Assembly: GCA_037074615.1 (NCBI GenBank) | Contig: CM073560.1 | Span: forward strand, 8,129,501 to 8,193,500 | Length of the DNA stretch: 64,000 nucleotides | Direction of reading: 5' to 3' | Origin: Leucaena leucocephala | Taxonomy: Eukaryota; Streptophyta; Magnoliopsida; Fabales; Fabaceae | Shown here: one piece after another, positions 10,401 to 19,420 of the stretch | How the letters are laid out: every line of letters begins with the position of its first letter | Position numbering within the stretch: the stretch's first letter is position 1 | Made by a program: the position numbers and the translations under genes | The notes under the pieces: generated by a model | Told to the model about the DNA's origin: nothing | Seen by the model: the letters and a program-made list of their open reading frames with translations, nothing else | The model's database searches: none

Positions 10401-12113
10401 ATTACCCTCTCTCATACCTGCATCATTGGCACAAATCAAATCATTCAAGAAACTTAAAGTATGTGAGGTAATTGTAGGCTTTGAGAGAAGAGAAGTAGGG
10501 TTAGAAGACTTTGGCCCTTTAACCGAAACAGTGGAGCAAGGGACTGAGGTTCTGGAGGAGTCATTGGTTGCTTCTGCCATTACTGGTCGCGACCTGTTAG
10601 GTTCATCTTCAACTTCTCGTCGCGACGTAAGTTCACAGAGGCTGTCTCTGGAATGTTTAGTCGCGACCTCATTATACAATAGTCGCGACTCGACTTCTCG
10701 GGAGATTTGTGTCGCGGCTGAAAATACATCCGGTCGCGACTTAGGTTCACAGTGAGTATCAGATTGAAATTCGGTCGCGACGTGTATGTCCTCAAGTCGC
10801 GACTTGGAGTCACAGAAACTCGACACTTCTACAGTTGTTGCTCTTCCAGCTTCCAGATCATCTAGGGGTTCTGCAAAAACACTCAACAAGTCTTTTGCAA
10901 ACATATTATCATTATCATGCAAACTCAGTTCATGTTCATCCCTAGTCTTTTCAACAGCATAATCAATGGCATTCAAAGCAGTAAAGCCAGAATTATCACC
11001 AGGATATCTCATTGCTTCATTCATGTTAAAACTTACCACATGTTCTCCAACTTCCATTGTAATAGAACTATGCTTCATGCTAATGATGGTCTTAGAAGTT
11101 TGGAGGAAGGGTCTGCCTAGGATCAAAGTGCTATCATTTACTAGCTCTTTGGACATGTCCAAAACATAAAAGTCAGCTGGAAATATTAAGTCTTTGACCT
11201 GCACTAGAATATCCTCAAGGATTCCTTTAGGATACCTAATTGTCCTATCAGCTAACTGGAGCACTACATTTGTGTCTCGAAGATTGTTAATACCTAAGGC
11301 TTTGTATATCGACCAAGGCATTACATTGATGGCTGCTCCTAGATCTAACAATGCTCCCTTAATAGGAACATTTCCTATAGTGCACGGGATTGTGTAGGAG
11401 CCTGGGTCTTGGCACTTAATCGGTAATTCAGCCTTAAAAAGTGATGACACATTAGCACTCACCTGAATTCTCTCAAGAGGCCTAAATTTCTTTTTGTCAG
11501 CACACAATTCTTTTAAAAATTTGGCATATTTGGGATTTCTCTTGAGGAATTCAACCATAGGGATATTAATTTCTAACTTATTGAATAGATTGTAAGCATC
11601 TTGAGCAAAATCAGGGTCAATCTGTTTCTTTCCAGCAAAGTAAGATTTAGGAAAAGGGAGATCGTTTATACTTACCTCCTTACCTGTGTGCTTAGAGGCT
11701 CTTTCCTTACTTGACTCCGGCTTCTCCTCTGATTGCTTTCCTTTGCATGCTGGACTGGGTCTTGTTGTTGCTTCTTCTGGCAGCTTTTGTATTTCCACTT
11801 GGGCTCGTGAATTCTCTTCTTGGGTTGCCTTCTTCATCATTAGTTGCTGTTCTTTAAGGCTTTCAGACTTCCCAATTGGCATCTGTGGTAGAGATGAATT
11901 CTCAATTTCAGCATCTTCTTCGCCCCTTTCTGGTGATTCAGCTTCTTCTTTATTGATGAGAGCTTTTTCAAGGGGGCTTTCTTCAAAGTGCACTTGTCTT
12001 CCACTTCTTAGGGATATAGCATTCAAACTCTTTGGGTTCATGACAGTGTTTGAAGGTATGCTGCCACTGCTCTTTCCTTGAATTTCACTCACTGTATTGG
12101 AAACTTGAGTCAA
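7440..12113 (-). CDS. pol: Athila pol polyprotein (protease, RT, RNase H, integrase)
   Basis: An unbroken frame of 1557 codons, counted from an internal Met. The frame really continues upstream to the amber codon at 12183-12185 and on into gag, so no separate start is implied. Domains: a Lys/Glu-rich linker (about 40-150); aspartic protease with DLGA near residue 257 and ILGRPFL near 330; a variable linker carrying the GTCGCGAC array (about 437-509); reverse transcriptase (about 715-900) with FMDDF near 879; RNase H (about 1010-1120) with DAS and TDHAA motifs; integrase with an HHCC finger (about 1220-1275) and DDE residues in GIDFMG, ISDQGT and the Glu of GLAEVFNRE. It would process the polyprotein, copy RNA to DNA and insert it. 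The frame meets TGA at 7440; the expected C-terminal residues follow one frame over and end at a stop at 7354-7356, so a single-base shift near 7440 cuts about 30 residues. The catalytic motifs look intact, so the decay is recent. Confidence 0.93.
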   Translation of the reverse strand: MTQVSNTVSEIQGKSSGSIPSNTVMNPKSLNAISLRSGRQVHFEESPLEKALINKEEAESPERGEEDAEIENSSLPQMPIGKSESLKEQQLMMKKATQEENSRAQVEIQKLPEEATTRPSPACKGKQSEEKPESSKERASKHTGKEVSINDLPFPKSYFAGKKQIDPDFAQDAYNLFNKLEINIPMVEFLKRNPKYAKFLKELCADKKKFRPLERIQVSANVSSLFKAELPIKCQDPGSYTIPCTIGNVPIKGALLDLGAAINVMPWSIYKALGINNLRDTNVVLQLADRTIRYPKGILEDILVQVKDLIFPADFYVLDMSKELVNDSTLILGRPFLQTSKTIISMKHSSITMEVGEHVVSFNMNEAMRYPGDNSGFTALNAIDYAVEKTRDEHELSLHDNDNMFAKDLLSVFAEPLDDLEAGRATTVEVSSFCDSKSRLEDIHVATEFQSDTHCEPKSRPDVFSAATQISREVESRLLYNEVATKHSRDSLCELTSRREVEDEPNRSRPVMAEATNDSSRTSVPCSTVSVKGPKSSNPTSLLSKPTITSHTLSFLNDLICANDAGMREGNLNQVATMDQLDLDATTEGNKSKGRDPDEPNTSNFQESTKGSNSNLNECPHLIPSVCQPPDLELKDLPSHLKYAYLESDSKLPVIISNSLNATEESRLLEVLRKNKEALGWQLADIKGIDATVCTHRILLSEESKPIKQPQRRLNPLISDVVRKEINKLLKAGIIYAISDSEWVSPVHVVPKKSGLTVVKNENNELIPTRVQNSWRVCIDYRKLNDSTRKDHFPLPFIDQMLERLAGKSHYCFLDGYSGYFQIPIDPRDQEKTTFTCPFGTYAYKRMPFGLCNAPGTFQRCMLSIFSDFIEKCMDVFMDDFTVYGNSFDECLVSLDKILARCVEKKLVLNFEKCHFMVDHGIVLGHLVSSKGIEVDKAKIEVISSLPYPTTLKELRSFLGHVGFYRRFIKDFSKIALPLSKLLQKDTEFVFSNDCKEAFEKLKDRLISPPILTSPDWDLPFELSCDASNYAVGAMLGQKESNLSRVIAYASKTLDAAQTNYTTTEKELYAIVVALDKFRAYLINSKVFVYTDHAAVKYLFHKPQSKPRLLRWMLLLQEFDIEVRDRAGNVNQVADHLSRLPTETRGVLSSEFICDSFPDQSLCLVSVVEPWYAHLVNFIETGLIPSHLSTFQAQKLKSESKYFIWDKPFLWKLCSDQVLRRCVPDHEHRSVLEACHSWVCGGHFGGKRTARRVLESGFYWPSLFKDAFEFCRACDRCQRFGGISKRHEMPQQPILFCEVFDVWGIDFMGPFPPSAGFQYILLAVDYLSRWVEAIPTRLDDAQKVSKFLRSHIFSRFGVPRAVISDQGTHFCNKMINNLLAKYGVTHKVSTPYHPQTNGLAEVFNREIKHILERIVKPSNKDWNLRLDDALWAYRTAFKTPLGMSPYRTVFGKACHMPVEIEHKTFWAVKACNENLEEASSNRLLQIQELEEIRLDAYSSSEIYKQKTKLIHDAHILRKKFKEGDQVLRYQARFKFKHGKFKTSWDGPYTVVKVHALG
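10586..10803 (-). repeat. GTCGCGAC array 4, inside the Athila pol reading frame
   Basis: Copies start at 10586, 10619, 10660, 10682, 10711, 10733, 10774 and 10796, with intervals 33, 41, 22, 29, 22, 41, 22. Because 22 and 29 are not multiples of three, copies fall in different frames and are read as Val-Ala-Thr, Ser-Arg or Arg-Asp; none makes a stop. The array lies between protease and RT. Confidence 0.9.
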
Positions 12114-12182
12114 GTGGCTTGTTATATCTGCATTCCTATGGCTTAATTCTTCAAGTTTTCTGTGCGCCTCTGCATTATCTTT

Positions 12183-12791
12183 CTACATACTTTGGAGAAT
12201 TGAAGCTATAGATGTGAACTGACCATCATTCTCCTTGAGCTTTTGGTCTATATTGGTCATTCTACCATCTATATTACTCATTTGTGCTGCCATACTCTTC
12301 AACAATTGGGAGGTCTCATCTGGCCTTGATGCCACTAAGGCATTGGGTTGGTTGGGAACCATAGACCTTGCATTACCTTGGTAGTTGCTTGAAGAAGCAC
12401 CACCTCCTTGGAATTGATTGGGCCTATCACTCCCCCACCTAAAGTTTGGGTGGTCTCTCCAGCCAGGGTTATATGTGCTAGAGTATGGGTCTCTCTTCTG
12501 GTAGTTGTTCTCCCTTCCTTGATACATTGCTGCAACTTCTTCAAAACGTCTTTCACATGTACTTGTAGCATGCATCATTGAACCGCAGGATTCACATCCT
12601 GTAACTAAGGCTTGTGAGGTATCAACTGCATGAACTTGTTTTGTGGAATGAAGTTCTCTTTCAATCAGATTCATCCTCTTATCCATTCGGTTTCCTAAAG
12701 CTGCTATTTCAGTTAAGATTTCATTTGAATTGCTTGAAGATGAGGTGGTTAGTCTTCTCGGATCTCCAGTCTGATGGTCTTCATTGGCCAT
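12183..12791 (-). CDS. gag: Athila gag, C-terminal part with zinc knuckle
   Basis: About 200 codons in the same frame as the gag core upstream and pol downstream, bounded by amber codons at 12795-12797 and 12183-12185. It carries a CCHC-like knuckle (CESCGSMMHATSTC, near residue 65) and an Asn/Gln/Gly-rich stretch, then a helical segment with repeated 'MTNIDQKLKEN'-type residues. This would be the nucleocapsid portion that binds the RNA genome. Its first Met follows the upstream stop by chance and need not be a true start. The two amber codons are the only in-frame stops in more than 6 kb. They may be point mutations; programmed readthrough is possible but unproven. Confidence 0.8.
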   Translation of the reverse strand: MANEDHQTGDPRRLTTSSSSNSNEILTEIAALGNRMDKRMNLIERELHSTKQVHAVDTSQALVTGCESCGSMMHATSTCERRFEEVAAMYQGRENNYQKRDPYSSTYNPGWRDHPNFRWGSDRPNQFQGGGASSSNYQGNARSMVPNQPNALVASRPDETSQLLKSMAAQMSNIDGRMTNIDQKLKENDGQFTSIASILQSM

Positions 12792-12794
12792 TTT

Positions 12795-13610
12795 CTAAAA
12801 TAACTCCCAACTTGCTTGTGGAGTCTTATCTCTCAATGAACCATTCGCAGCAGCATTCAAAGAAACTTTATTGTGGGGTAGTAGACCATCAAAGAATATG
12901 TCTACTAAATCAGCCTTAGTGATGTTGTGGTGAGGACATCTTGCCAGCAGATTAAGAAACCTTGTCCAATACTCATGCAAAGACTCTCCATCCTGTTGCA
13001 TAACATTAGTGATTTCTTTCTTCATCCGAGTGGTCTTGGAAGCTGGGAAAAATTGCTCAAGATAAGTAGACTTCAATTGATCCCATGTAAGGGTTGAAAA
13101 ATGGTTTGGCAAATTGTATAGCCACTCCTTAGCCTTCCCTTCCAAAGTGAAATGGAAACACCTCCTTAAGACATCATCCAGTGCAGTCATTGGAGGCTTC
13201 ATTGAGGAACAGATCATATGCATGGTTTGTAAGTGCCTGTGTGGACATTCTCCTGCAAAACCATGAAATTTAGGTAAGGCTGCAATCAAAGCTCCTTTAA
13301 TCTCAAAATTTGCTTCTTCAGTATAAAAACCATAGGGGTCATAATTCACATGTGAATGATTAATTTCCCTCACGCTTCTATTGTCCTCTACATTCATAGG
13401 TATTTCATTTTCTCCATTCCCATTATGCCCATTATGATCAGCCATATTTAGTTCAGTTTCAGACTCTGGAATACTAGAGGGGGAACTAGATTTTGCTTCT
13501 TCTTCTCTAAATTCCCTAAATTCTCTCCTTAATTTCCTAAGTCTTCTCTCAATTTCAGGTTCAAAAGGCACTAATGGTTCAGTTCTTTTACGCATGCAAT
13601 GCAGAAGCAA
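12795..13610 (-). CDS. gag: Athila gag, capsid part
   Basis: A 271-codon frame ending at an amber codon. After a basic start (RKRTEPLVPFEPEIERRLR) and a short acidic stretch, residues about 100-260 match the Retrotrans_gag domain (PF03732) by eye, with the typical 'EGKAKEWLYNLP', 'TWDQLKSTYLEQFFP' and 'GESLHEYWTRF' blocks. The product would form the virus-like particle in the cytoplasm. The second Met (MRKRTEP) may be the better start than the first. The frame continues beyond the stop into the zinc-knuckle part and pol, so this is one gag-pol frame with a nonsense codon. Confidence 0.85.
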   Translation of the reverse strand: MLLHCMRKRTEPLVPFEPEIERRLRKLRREFREFREEEAKSSSPSSIPESETELNMADHNGHNGNGENEIPMNVEDNRSVREINHSHVNYDPYGFYTEEANFEIKGALIAALPKFHGFAGECPHRHLQTMHMICSSMKPPMTALDDVLRRCFHFTLEGKAKEWLYNLPNHFSTLTWDQLKSTYLEQFFPASKTTRMKKEITNVMQQDGESLHEYWTRFLNLLARCPHHNITKADLVDIFFDGLLPHNKVSLNAAANGSLRDKTPQASWELF

Positions 13611-13677
13611 TCAAGAATAATCAATGCAATCAATCAGATTCAGATTCAGAAATTTCACAGCAGAAAATTTTCATCAG

Positions 13678-14018
13678 GTCGCGACTCAAGAGTTTTATGG
13701 TCGCGACTCAAAATTACAGAGAGCTGCAGTCGCGCCTAAAAGGTTTACTCGTCGCGACTGGTTTTCGCAGAGAAATCAAATATCCAAATAGCAACAAGGT
13801 CGCGACTTAAAGTGTTTTATGTCGCAACTACAATTGGCAGAGAGTAACAGTCGTGACTAATAGTTTCAAAGGTCGCGATACAAATTCACAGAGAGCATCA
13901 GTCGCGACAAAATGTGTCAAAGTTGGCGACTTGTTTTCGCAGAGTAGTCAAATTTACAGAAAAAGCAATCAAGTCGCGACACAAATGATTCAATGTCGCG
14001 ACTCAGAGACACAGCGAC
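13678..14018 (-). repeat. GTCGCGAC array 5 (Athila 5' leader)
   Basis: Copies start at 13678, 13700, 13729, 13751, 13799, 13821, 13850, 13872, 13901, 13923, 13973 and 13995; intervals 22, 29, 22, 48, 22, 29, 22, 29, 22, 50, 22. All 29-bp units except the degenerate ones hold CAGAGAG at the same offset. The pattern approximates a 51-bp (22+29) dimer. Confidence 0.9.
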
Positions 14019-14167
14019 TGATTTTTTTGCAGCAACCTCAAGACAAATGCAGAATGCAATGTAAGTTAAAAACTACTAAAAACTGAAATGCACACAAAAA
14101 TATATAAAAATTGACTCAGGTAGCTAATGAAATTGACAAGCAATTACTAGGGAACCAATTACTTGGC

Positions 14168-14185
14168 TCCCCGGCAACGGCGCCA
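14168..14185 (-). promoter_or_regulatory. Athila primer binding site (tRNA-Asp)
   Basis: On the minus strand TGGCGCCGTTGCCGGGGA lies one base after the LTR end. It is complementary to the 3' end of plant tRNA-Asp, the usual Athila primer. Confidence 0.92.
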
Positions 14186-14186
14186 T

Positions 14187-15629
14187 TGATGAAAGCTCCG
14201 AATTGTCGCAGTCCGAGCCATCAAAATAAAGTGAATTGCACCCTAGTAATGTAGTATAAGGCACAACCCTATCGTTCTTCTCAAGGAGCCTTTCTAAAAG
14301 AATCCTAGCAATTTGGATGTCAAATTCAGTGAAAAACCTGAGTATAGAGTAAAATGGTTTTGGGTTTTTGTGGGTGCAGAAATGTAAAGATATGGTAAAG
14401 TAAATGTTTTTGTGTTTTTGATTTGTGAAAGTAGTTTATGGTGGCAGACTCTTGATGATGAAAACGTATCTATCCTTGCTCTCAAATGATATAGAGTTTG
14501 AAATCACTAAGTCTTGAATTAAACCTCAATCAATCAATTGAGTCCAGAACCCTAATATTCTTTAAACTCCTTTGATCAAAGCTAGTTTAAAGACTATTAG
14601 TGAACTGCTAAGAATCTCTTAGTGTGCAATTTAAATCAGATTATAAAGAATGCCCTCAAATGAGTGTCGACCGACTAACCCTAGAATTCAAGCGATCGAA
14701 TCAATTAGCAACAATCGTTGACAACCATTCAACTAGCTTAAAATCAAGACTGAAATATTGCATTTAAACCAGCATTCAAAACATCCAAAGTAAATTACAA
14801 ATGTCTAATAATGAGAATAATAAATCGATATTCAAAACTTGTTCATATAATGAAAACCTTAAATCTAGAAATAATCATAATATGACAAGGATGCAAATTA
14901 GACAGAAGGAACTCCCCATTTCAGTTCATGAGCTTAAGAAACGAAATCCATCACCAAGAGGCTAAGGGTTTAGCCTCTCATGACCTCTACTGCACTGCAA
15001 TCGCCGTCCAGATTTGCTGCCATGAAGAAACAATGGAAAAGTAGAGAATGGTGGTGAAGATATCTCTTCAAAGTGGTAGAGAAGGTAGATGATCCAGAAG
15101 GAATGTGTGAGAGCTGCCTCTTGACCTAATCAGGTCTCCCCAAAAACCGAACTCCTCGCCTCTCGCCTTTTCCACCCCTTTCAAAGGCAAATTTACCTAA
15201 TCCGAAACGCACAGCTTCACGTCTGTCTTCTTTGGTCGCGACCAGATCCATTTTTAGTCGCGACCTGTGAGCACAGAAAAGATCAAGCAGAATAAAATAG
15301 GTCGCGACCGGAGGATACTTTGGTCGCGACTCAAGAAGGCAGAGACGTCATTTCACTTTCATTGACTTGTGATTTCTTTCTTGGTCCTGGCTCTCCTCCA
15401 AAATACCTGCAATTCAACATAAAAGCTCGCTGTAAAAGTTCAAATCAGTAGATAACAATATATGTGCAATTTGGGGGAGATATTTTACCATTTTATCCTT
15501 TAATTAGCACACTGCCACGCACAATCATGTGATATACAAAAGTACAGTTTAAGGCATGAAATGAATGGTAAAATTACAATAAAACTGTTAAAAGTGTCGT
15601 AGAAACCATATACAAAATGTGTCTTATCA
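14187..15629 (-). repeat. Athila 5' LTR (1443 bp)
   Basis: On the minus strand it starts TGATAAGACACA at 15629 and ends TTTCATCA at 14187, next to the PBS. It has a small GTCGCGAC array at 15235-15330 and no open frame worth noting. The left-hand partner LTR is not in the window. Confidence 0.85.
15235..15330 (-). repeat. GTCGCGAC array 6 (Athila LTR)
   Basis: Four intact copies at 15235, 15257, 15301 and 15323 form two pairs, each exactly 22 bp apart, with 44 bp (2 x 22) between the inner copies. Confidence 0.85.
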
Positions 15630-16125
15630 TATGGCTACCATCAACTAAGGGTCAAGCCAGATGATATTCCAAAGACGGCATTTAGGACGCGCTACGGGCA
15701 TTTTGAGTTTCTAGTGATGCCCTTTGGATTAACCAATGCACCTGCTATTTTCATGGACTACATGAATCGGATCTTCAGGCCTTATCTAGATCAGTTCGTT
15801 GTGGTCTTTATTGATGATATTCTGGTGTACTCCAAATCTCCAGAGGAGCATGAAAGGCATTTGAGGATTGTTCTTGGTACCCTTAAAGAGAAGAAGCTCT
15901 ATGCTAAGCTGAGTAAATGTGAGTTTTGGCTGTCAGAAGTCAAATTTCTCGGTCATGTCATATCCCAAGACGGTGTAGCTGTGGATCCTATCAAAGTTGA
16001 AGCAGTTTTGAGCTGGGAGCAGCCAAGGACAGTGACGGAGATCAGAAGTTTTCTCGGCCTAGCAGGGTACTACAGAAGATTTATTCAAGACTTTTCTCGA
16101 ATTGCCTTACCACTTACGTTGACCC
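15630..16125 (+). pseudogene. pol: Chromovirus reverse transcriptase fragment
   Basis: An open stretch in one frame, from GYHQLRVKPDDIPKTAF through MPFGLTNAP, the catalytic FIDDILVYSK, LGHVISQDG and the post-RT block FLGLAGYYRRFIQDFS. This is the palm and connection part of a Tekay/Del-type chromovirus RT, distinct from Athila. The left end is cut by the Athila LTR just before the YHQLRV motif; the right end breaks off after IALPLT and joins an LTR tail. About 160 residues remain, so it is a fragment. The unbroken frame suggests fairly recent activity of its parent. Confidence 0.88.
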
Positions 16126-16405
16126 ACGTTGACCCACGTTGAATTTGTCAAGGATTGGTCACCCAATGATATTTCCCTGAAATATACTTAAGTTATCTTC
16201 ATGCAGCAATTTGAACCACTTCATTTAGATTTTTCTAGAATTAGTTATGAATTTTCAAAGTCATGTCACTCATCTGGAATTTGCCACAGTGAACAGTACC
16301 CGATATGAATAAAATTCCAGATTAAGAGTTTAGACTTCAATGACTCTGAAAGTGGTTCTAAGTGCTACTGAATGGCCCCTAAGATGTATAAAAATAAGGA
16401 TGTGA
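16126..16405 (+). repeat. LTR tail fragment
   Basis: Matches the last 280 bp of the solo LTR at 54208-57134, including the end ATAAGGATGTGACA. It begins with a short direct repeat of GTTGACCCAC at the join to the RT fragment, so the junction looks like end-joining. No PBS follows. Confidence 0.75.
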
Positions 16406-16863
16406 CACTACCGGCGTCTCTTAAAATTTCCAAATTTTATTTTGACAGAACCTCCCCTGTAATGTTATATATGGGAACGAGATTCGGGGGAATCTCAGTA
16501 GTAATAATCATAACAGTATATGTAATACAGTGTGACAGTGCTTGCTTGTGATTGTGTACAGATAAGTATGCCGCGTGCTTCCATACTCAATAACATATGA
16601 TCATAGCATTGCAGTAGAGCTTCAGACATAACATATAAGACAACAATCCAACCAAACAATAGCACATCAAATCACAAAGCCATTACATAAAAGCTACGAT
16701 TAGTTACTACCTGGCTAGCTCAGCAGAACTCTACTATCTCTATTCTGCTTCCAGCTCCGCCAGAACTTCCTTACTTCCTTTCTCTCTTCCTTTCCTCCTC
16801 CTTCTCTCTAATCTTTCTCTCTCCCTTCCCTTGCCATGCGTGAAGCCAAATGAAGCAAGGGGG

Positions 16864-16871
16864 TTTATATA
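16864..16871 (-). promoter_or_regulatory. TATA box of LTR A (variant)
   Basis: Minus-strand TATATAAA before a C run; a variant of the family's TATAAATA. Confidence 0.5.
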
Positions 16872-17438
16872 GATTTTTCCAATGGCATAATCGTAATTTC
16901 CATGCCATATGATCCTGTGGTCCTGGTTTTTCCTGGAATTTCCTATTTTCCTTTATTTCCTTTTACTGCATCATCAGTGCCACCTTAGGGGACACCTTAG
17001 CAGACACCTCACCAGCACATTTTCCACATGTCAAAAATCCTGGACACCTCAGCATGCTGACTCATCAGGTCCAGAGTCCTGTCTCGTAATGCGTGTCCTC
17101 AGCTTTATCTGCTCTCTCCAGACTAGAGCCATGTGGTGCCTAGAAGAGACCTTGCACACTTCCCAATGCTATCCAGATAAGTCCCAGACTTATCTGATCA
17201 CTTCCTCGGTTTTCGTGCCAACCGAGTAACTTTACTCTACTGAAAGGTCACTGAACCATGCTCTAATGCCATGTCATCTTGTGGTCCCATGAGGATACCT
17301 TATCAGTCTCTCTCATGGTCTCCAGATAACCTTTCCTGTATCTGACCTTCTTCCCCAGTTCTATCTCTAACCGGGTAACTATCTCATTTGGACCTGCCCC
17401 ACTCTTGGCCCATACGCTTAACACTACTTTAGCCACTA

Positions 17439-17694
17439 GTCGCGACCTCATCATCACCTTATCGCGATATAACATCTTTTGGTTCATTAGTCGCGACCAC
17501 AGCATTATCTAGTCGCGACCACAACATATTCTAGTCGCGACCCCATCACTTTCTAGTCGCAACCAGGCTCATTCTACTCATTAGTCGCTACATCACATAC
17601 ATATCCGTCACGACCAATCCTCTCTGCCAATATTAGTCGCGACCAATCCTGTCTGCCAATATTAGTCGTGACCAATCTACTTCCTCGTCGCGAC
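17439..17694 (-). repeat. GTCGCGAC array 7 (LTR A)
   Basis: Copies start at 17439, 17461, 17490, 17512, 17534, 17556, 17584, 17607, 17636, 17665 and 17687; intervals 22, 29, 22, 22, 22, 28, 23, 29, 29, 22. Variants such as GTCGCAAC and GTCACGAC are CpG transitions. Confidence 0.9.
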
Positions 17695-18062
17695 CACAAG
17701 TCACCAATACATCTTTCTCATACTGTCTGCTTTCTTTCTTATGGACAACTCTACTGCTCAGTGTCCATTCCTTTCATATCTCACCCCACAGAATCTTAGC
17801 ATAATTCTGGGGTCTATCTTATCTCACTTTCTTCTTATCTTTCATCCTAAGTTCTAGAAATTCTCTTTCAATAACTCATCCTCTCTTCGGGAGTCATTGT
17901 TAATTGAAAGGCTCGACAACCCTCTATATCAGGTTATCTTACACAGGAGCCAGCCCATATCAAGCTACCTGCAAAATTCCTAGGCTTAAAACTTAGGACA
18001 TTCCTCACATTCCTCATTTTGAACCCAAGTGAACTGTCCCGATTCTGTAGGTTAAAGACTTA

Positions 18063-18616
18063 GGGTGTGTTTGGATTAGCTTTTGGAGAATAGATTCTGG
18101 GAAGAATAGATTCTGGAGAATAGATTTTGGGTAGAATAGATTTTGGGAAGAATAGATTTTGGGAATAAAGATGTTTGGATGATTAGTAGTAGAATCACTT
18201 TTTATAATTGTAAATTACTAAAAAGGGTATGATATGATTAAAAGTAAGAGAGATGAAAGATGATAGAGAAGAAAGAGGAGAGAGGAGAGTGTAGAGAGGA
18301 GAGAGAAAAAGAGAGATAAGAGAGGAGAGAGGAAAGAGAAAAAGAGAGATAAGAGAAGAGAGAGGAGAGATAATAGAGAAAAGAGATGAGAGAAGAGAGA
18401 GGGTGTAAGAAAAAGTAAGGGTATAATAGTAATTTGATAATCTAAAACCTAGGTTTCAAAGAAAAAGCTATTTTTAGTAGCTTATTCAAAACCTAGGTTT
18501 CAAACCGAGGTTTTGTCCAAAATCAATTCTCAACAAAAATTGTTGTTTGTGTAAAAATTTGCCAAACCACGGTTTTGGCCAGAATCAATTCTCCACCGTT
18601 GTTGCCAAACACGCAC
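18063..18616. mobile_element. Harbinger/Tourist-like MITE (554 bp)
   Basis: Ends GGGTGTGTTTGG and CCAAACACGCAC (inverted repeat, 10 of 12 matching), flanked by TTA on both sides (18060-18062, 18617-18619). The related LTR at 38863-39304 (near 39030) has the uninterrupted site with one TTA, which supports insertion. Inside are repeated gaatagattytgg words near the left end and a purine-rich tract at about 18240-18420. It has no coding capacity, so it would be moved by a PIF/Harbinger transposase from elsewhere. Confidence 0.82.
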
Positions 18617-19239
18617 TTAACTCATCTTTACATCTTGAAGGACTTAGCTCATCCCTCGGATCTTACAAAATACAGGTAAATAATCCGCCCATATCAGATT
18701 ACTACCCTAGGACTACGGGTTTAGCAGCCTGCCCATATCAGACTACCTCCCAGTTCAACTAGACCCAAAAATTGGGATGTTACAATTCTCCTCCCCTTTA
18801 AAAATTTTGTCCTCGAAATTTCAAGGGATACCTCATCTTTCCTGAAGAGAACTTCTTACTGATCTATACAGCTATGTGATTCTTATAACGCAGTCATATA
18901 TATAACCAGTAAGATCATCCCTCTTTGTCTTATCCTCACTCCAGTGATGGTCTAGAGGAGCAACAGCTTGGTCCTAGACCTTCCACATGGATTCTTAGCA
19001 ACTAACATCTCTCATTATAGTTGCTTACAGCTATCCATGTTCCAACCCCTCATACAGCAACCTTATCACTGAGCTAAGACAGATTTATTATCTTACTAAT
19101 TATTTCTCATAACTCGTTATAATGACCACATTCTCTAGATCAGAAAAGAACTCTTCATCATCATCTAGGCATATAGTTCCTTACAGCTCAGTCGCCTTTA
19201 CAGCTATGGTTCTCCTTAACCATTCTTAGGGTCGACCTC

Positions 19240-19420
19240 AGGGAATTTGGAGACTCTGCCTATGGTAAGAGCAAACACTTTTCCTAGGAATGTCAGCATT
19301 CATAAGGCAACTCTCTCCAAGTGGCCTTTCTCTCACCACTGCATTGCCCTGCTCGACAGTCCTATGTGCCATAGCTCTTTCTACCACTTTGACATCTCTG
19401 CTCTCCAACCTGATCCTCAC
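19240..19420 (-). pseudogene. Decayed gag zinc-knuckle segment
   Basis: Minus-strand equivalent of 28435-28640: two knuckle-like Cys/His groups with residues lost, surrounded by stops in other parts. Open frames across it on either strand are out of the gag frame and meaningless. Confidence 0.5.

Larger units (their letters stand above)
6448..15629 (-). mobile_element. Athila-lineage Ty3/gypsy retrotransposon (3' end beyond LARD1)
   Basis: On the minus strand: 5' LTR (15629-14187), PBS for tRNA-Asp, leader, gag, protease, RT, RNase H, integrase, then a 3' region cut by LARD1 at 6447. The RT and integrase sequence style, the very long gag-pol frame, the 1.44-kb LTR and the Asp primer all fit Athila. 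The 3' LTR should lie left of the window. A possible right target duplication is TATGG (15630-15634). It sits inside a chromovirus RT gene. Confidence 0.9.
16406..18784 (-). repeat. LTR A of a minus-strand chain, left end lost
   Basis: Its LTR start (TGTAACATCCC on the minus strand) is at 18784, next to a polypurine tract in the adjoining internal region. The last ~220 bp expected at its left are missing at the 16405/16406 join. It holds GTCGCGAC array 7 and a nested MITE. It differs from LTRs B and C across the U3-like part. Confidence 0.8.

Noticed and set aside
9910..10755. Plus-strand open frames opposite Athila gag-pol
   Set aside because: Shadows of the real minus-strand frame with its known domains.
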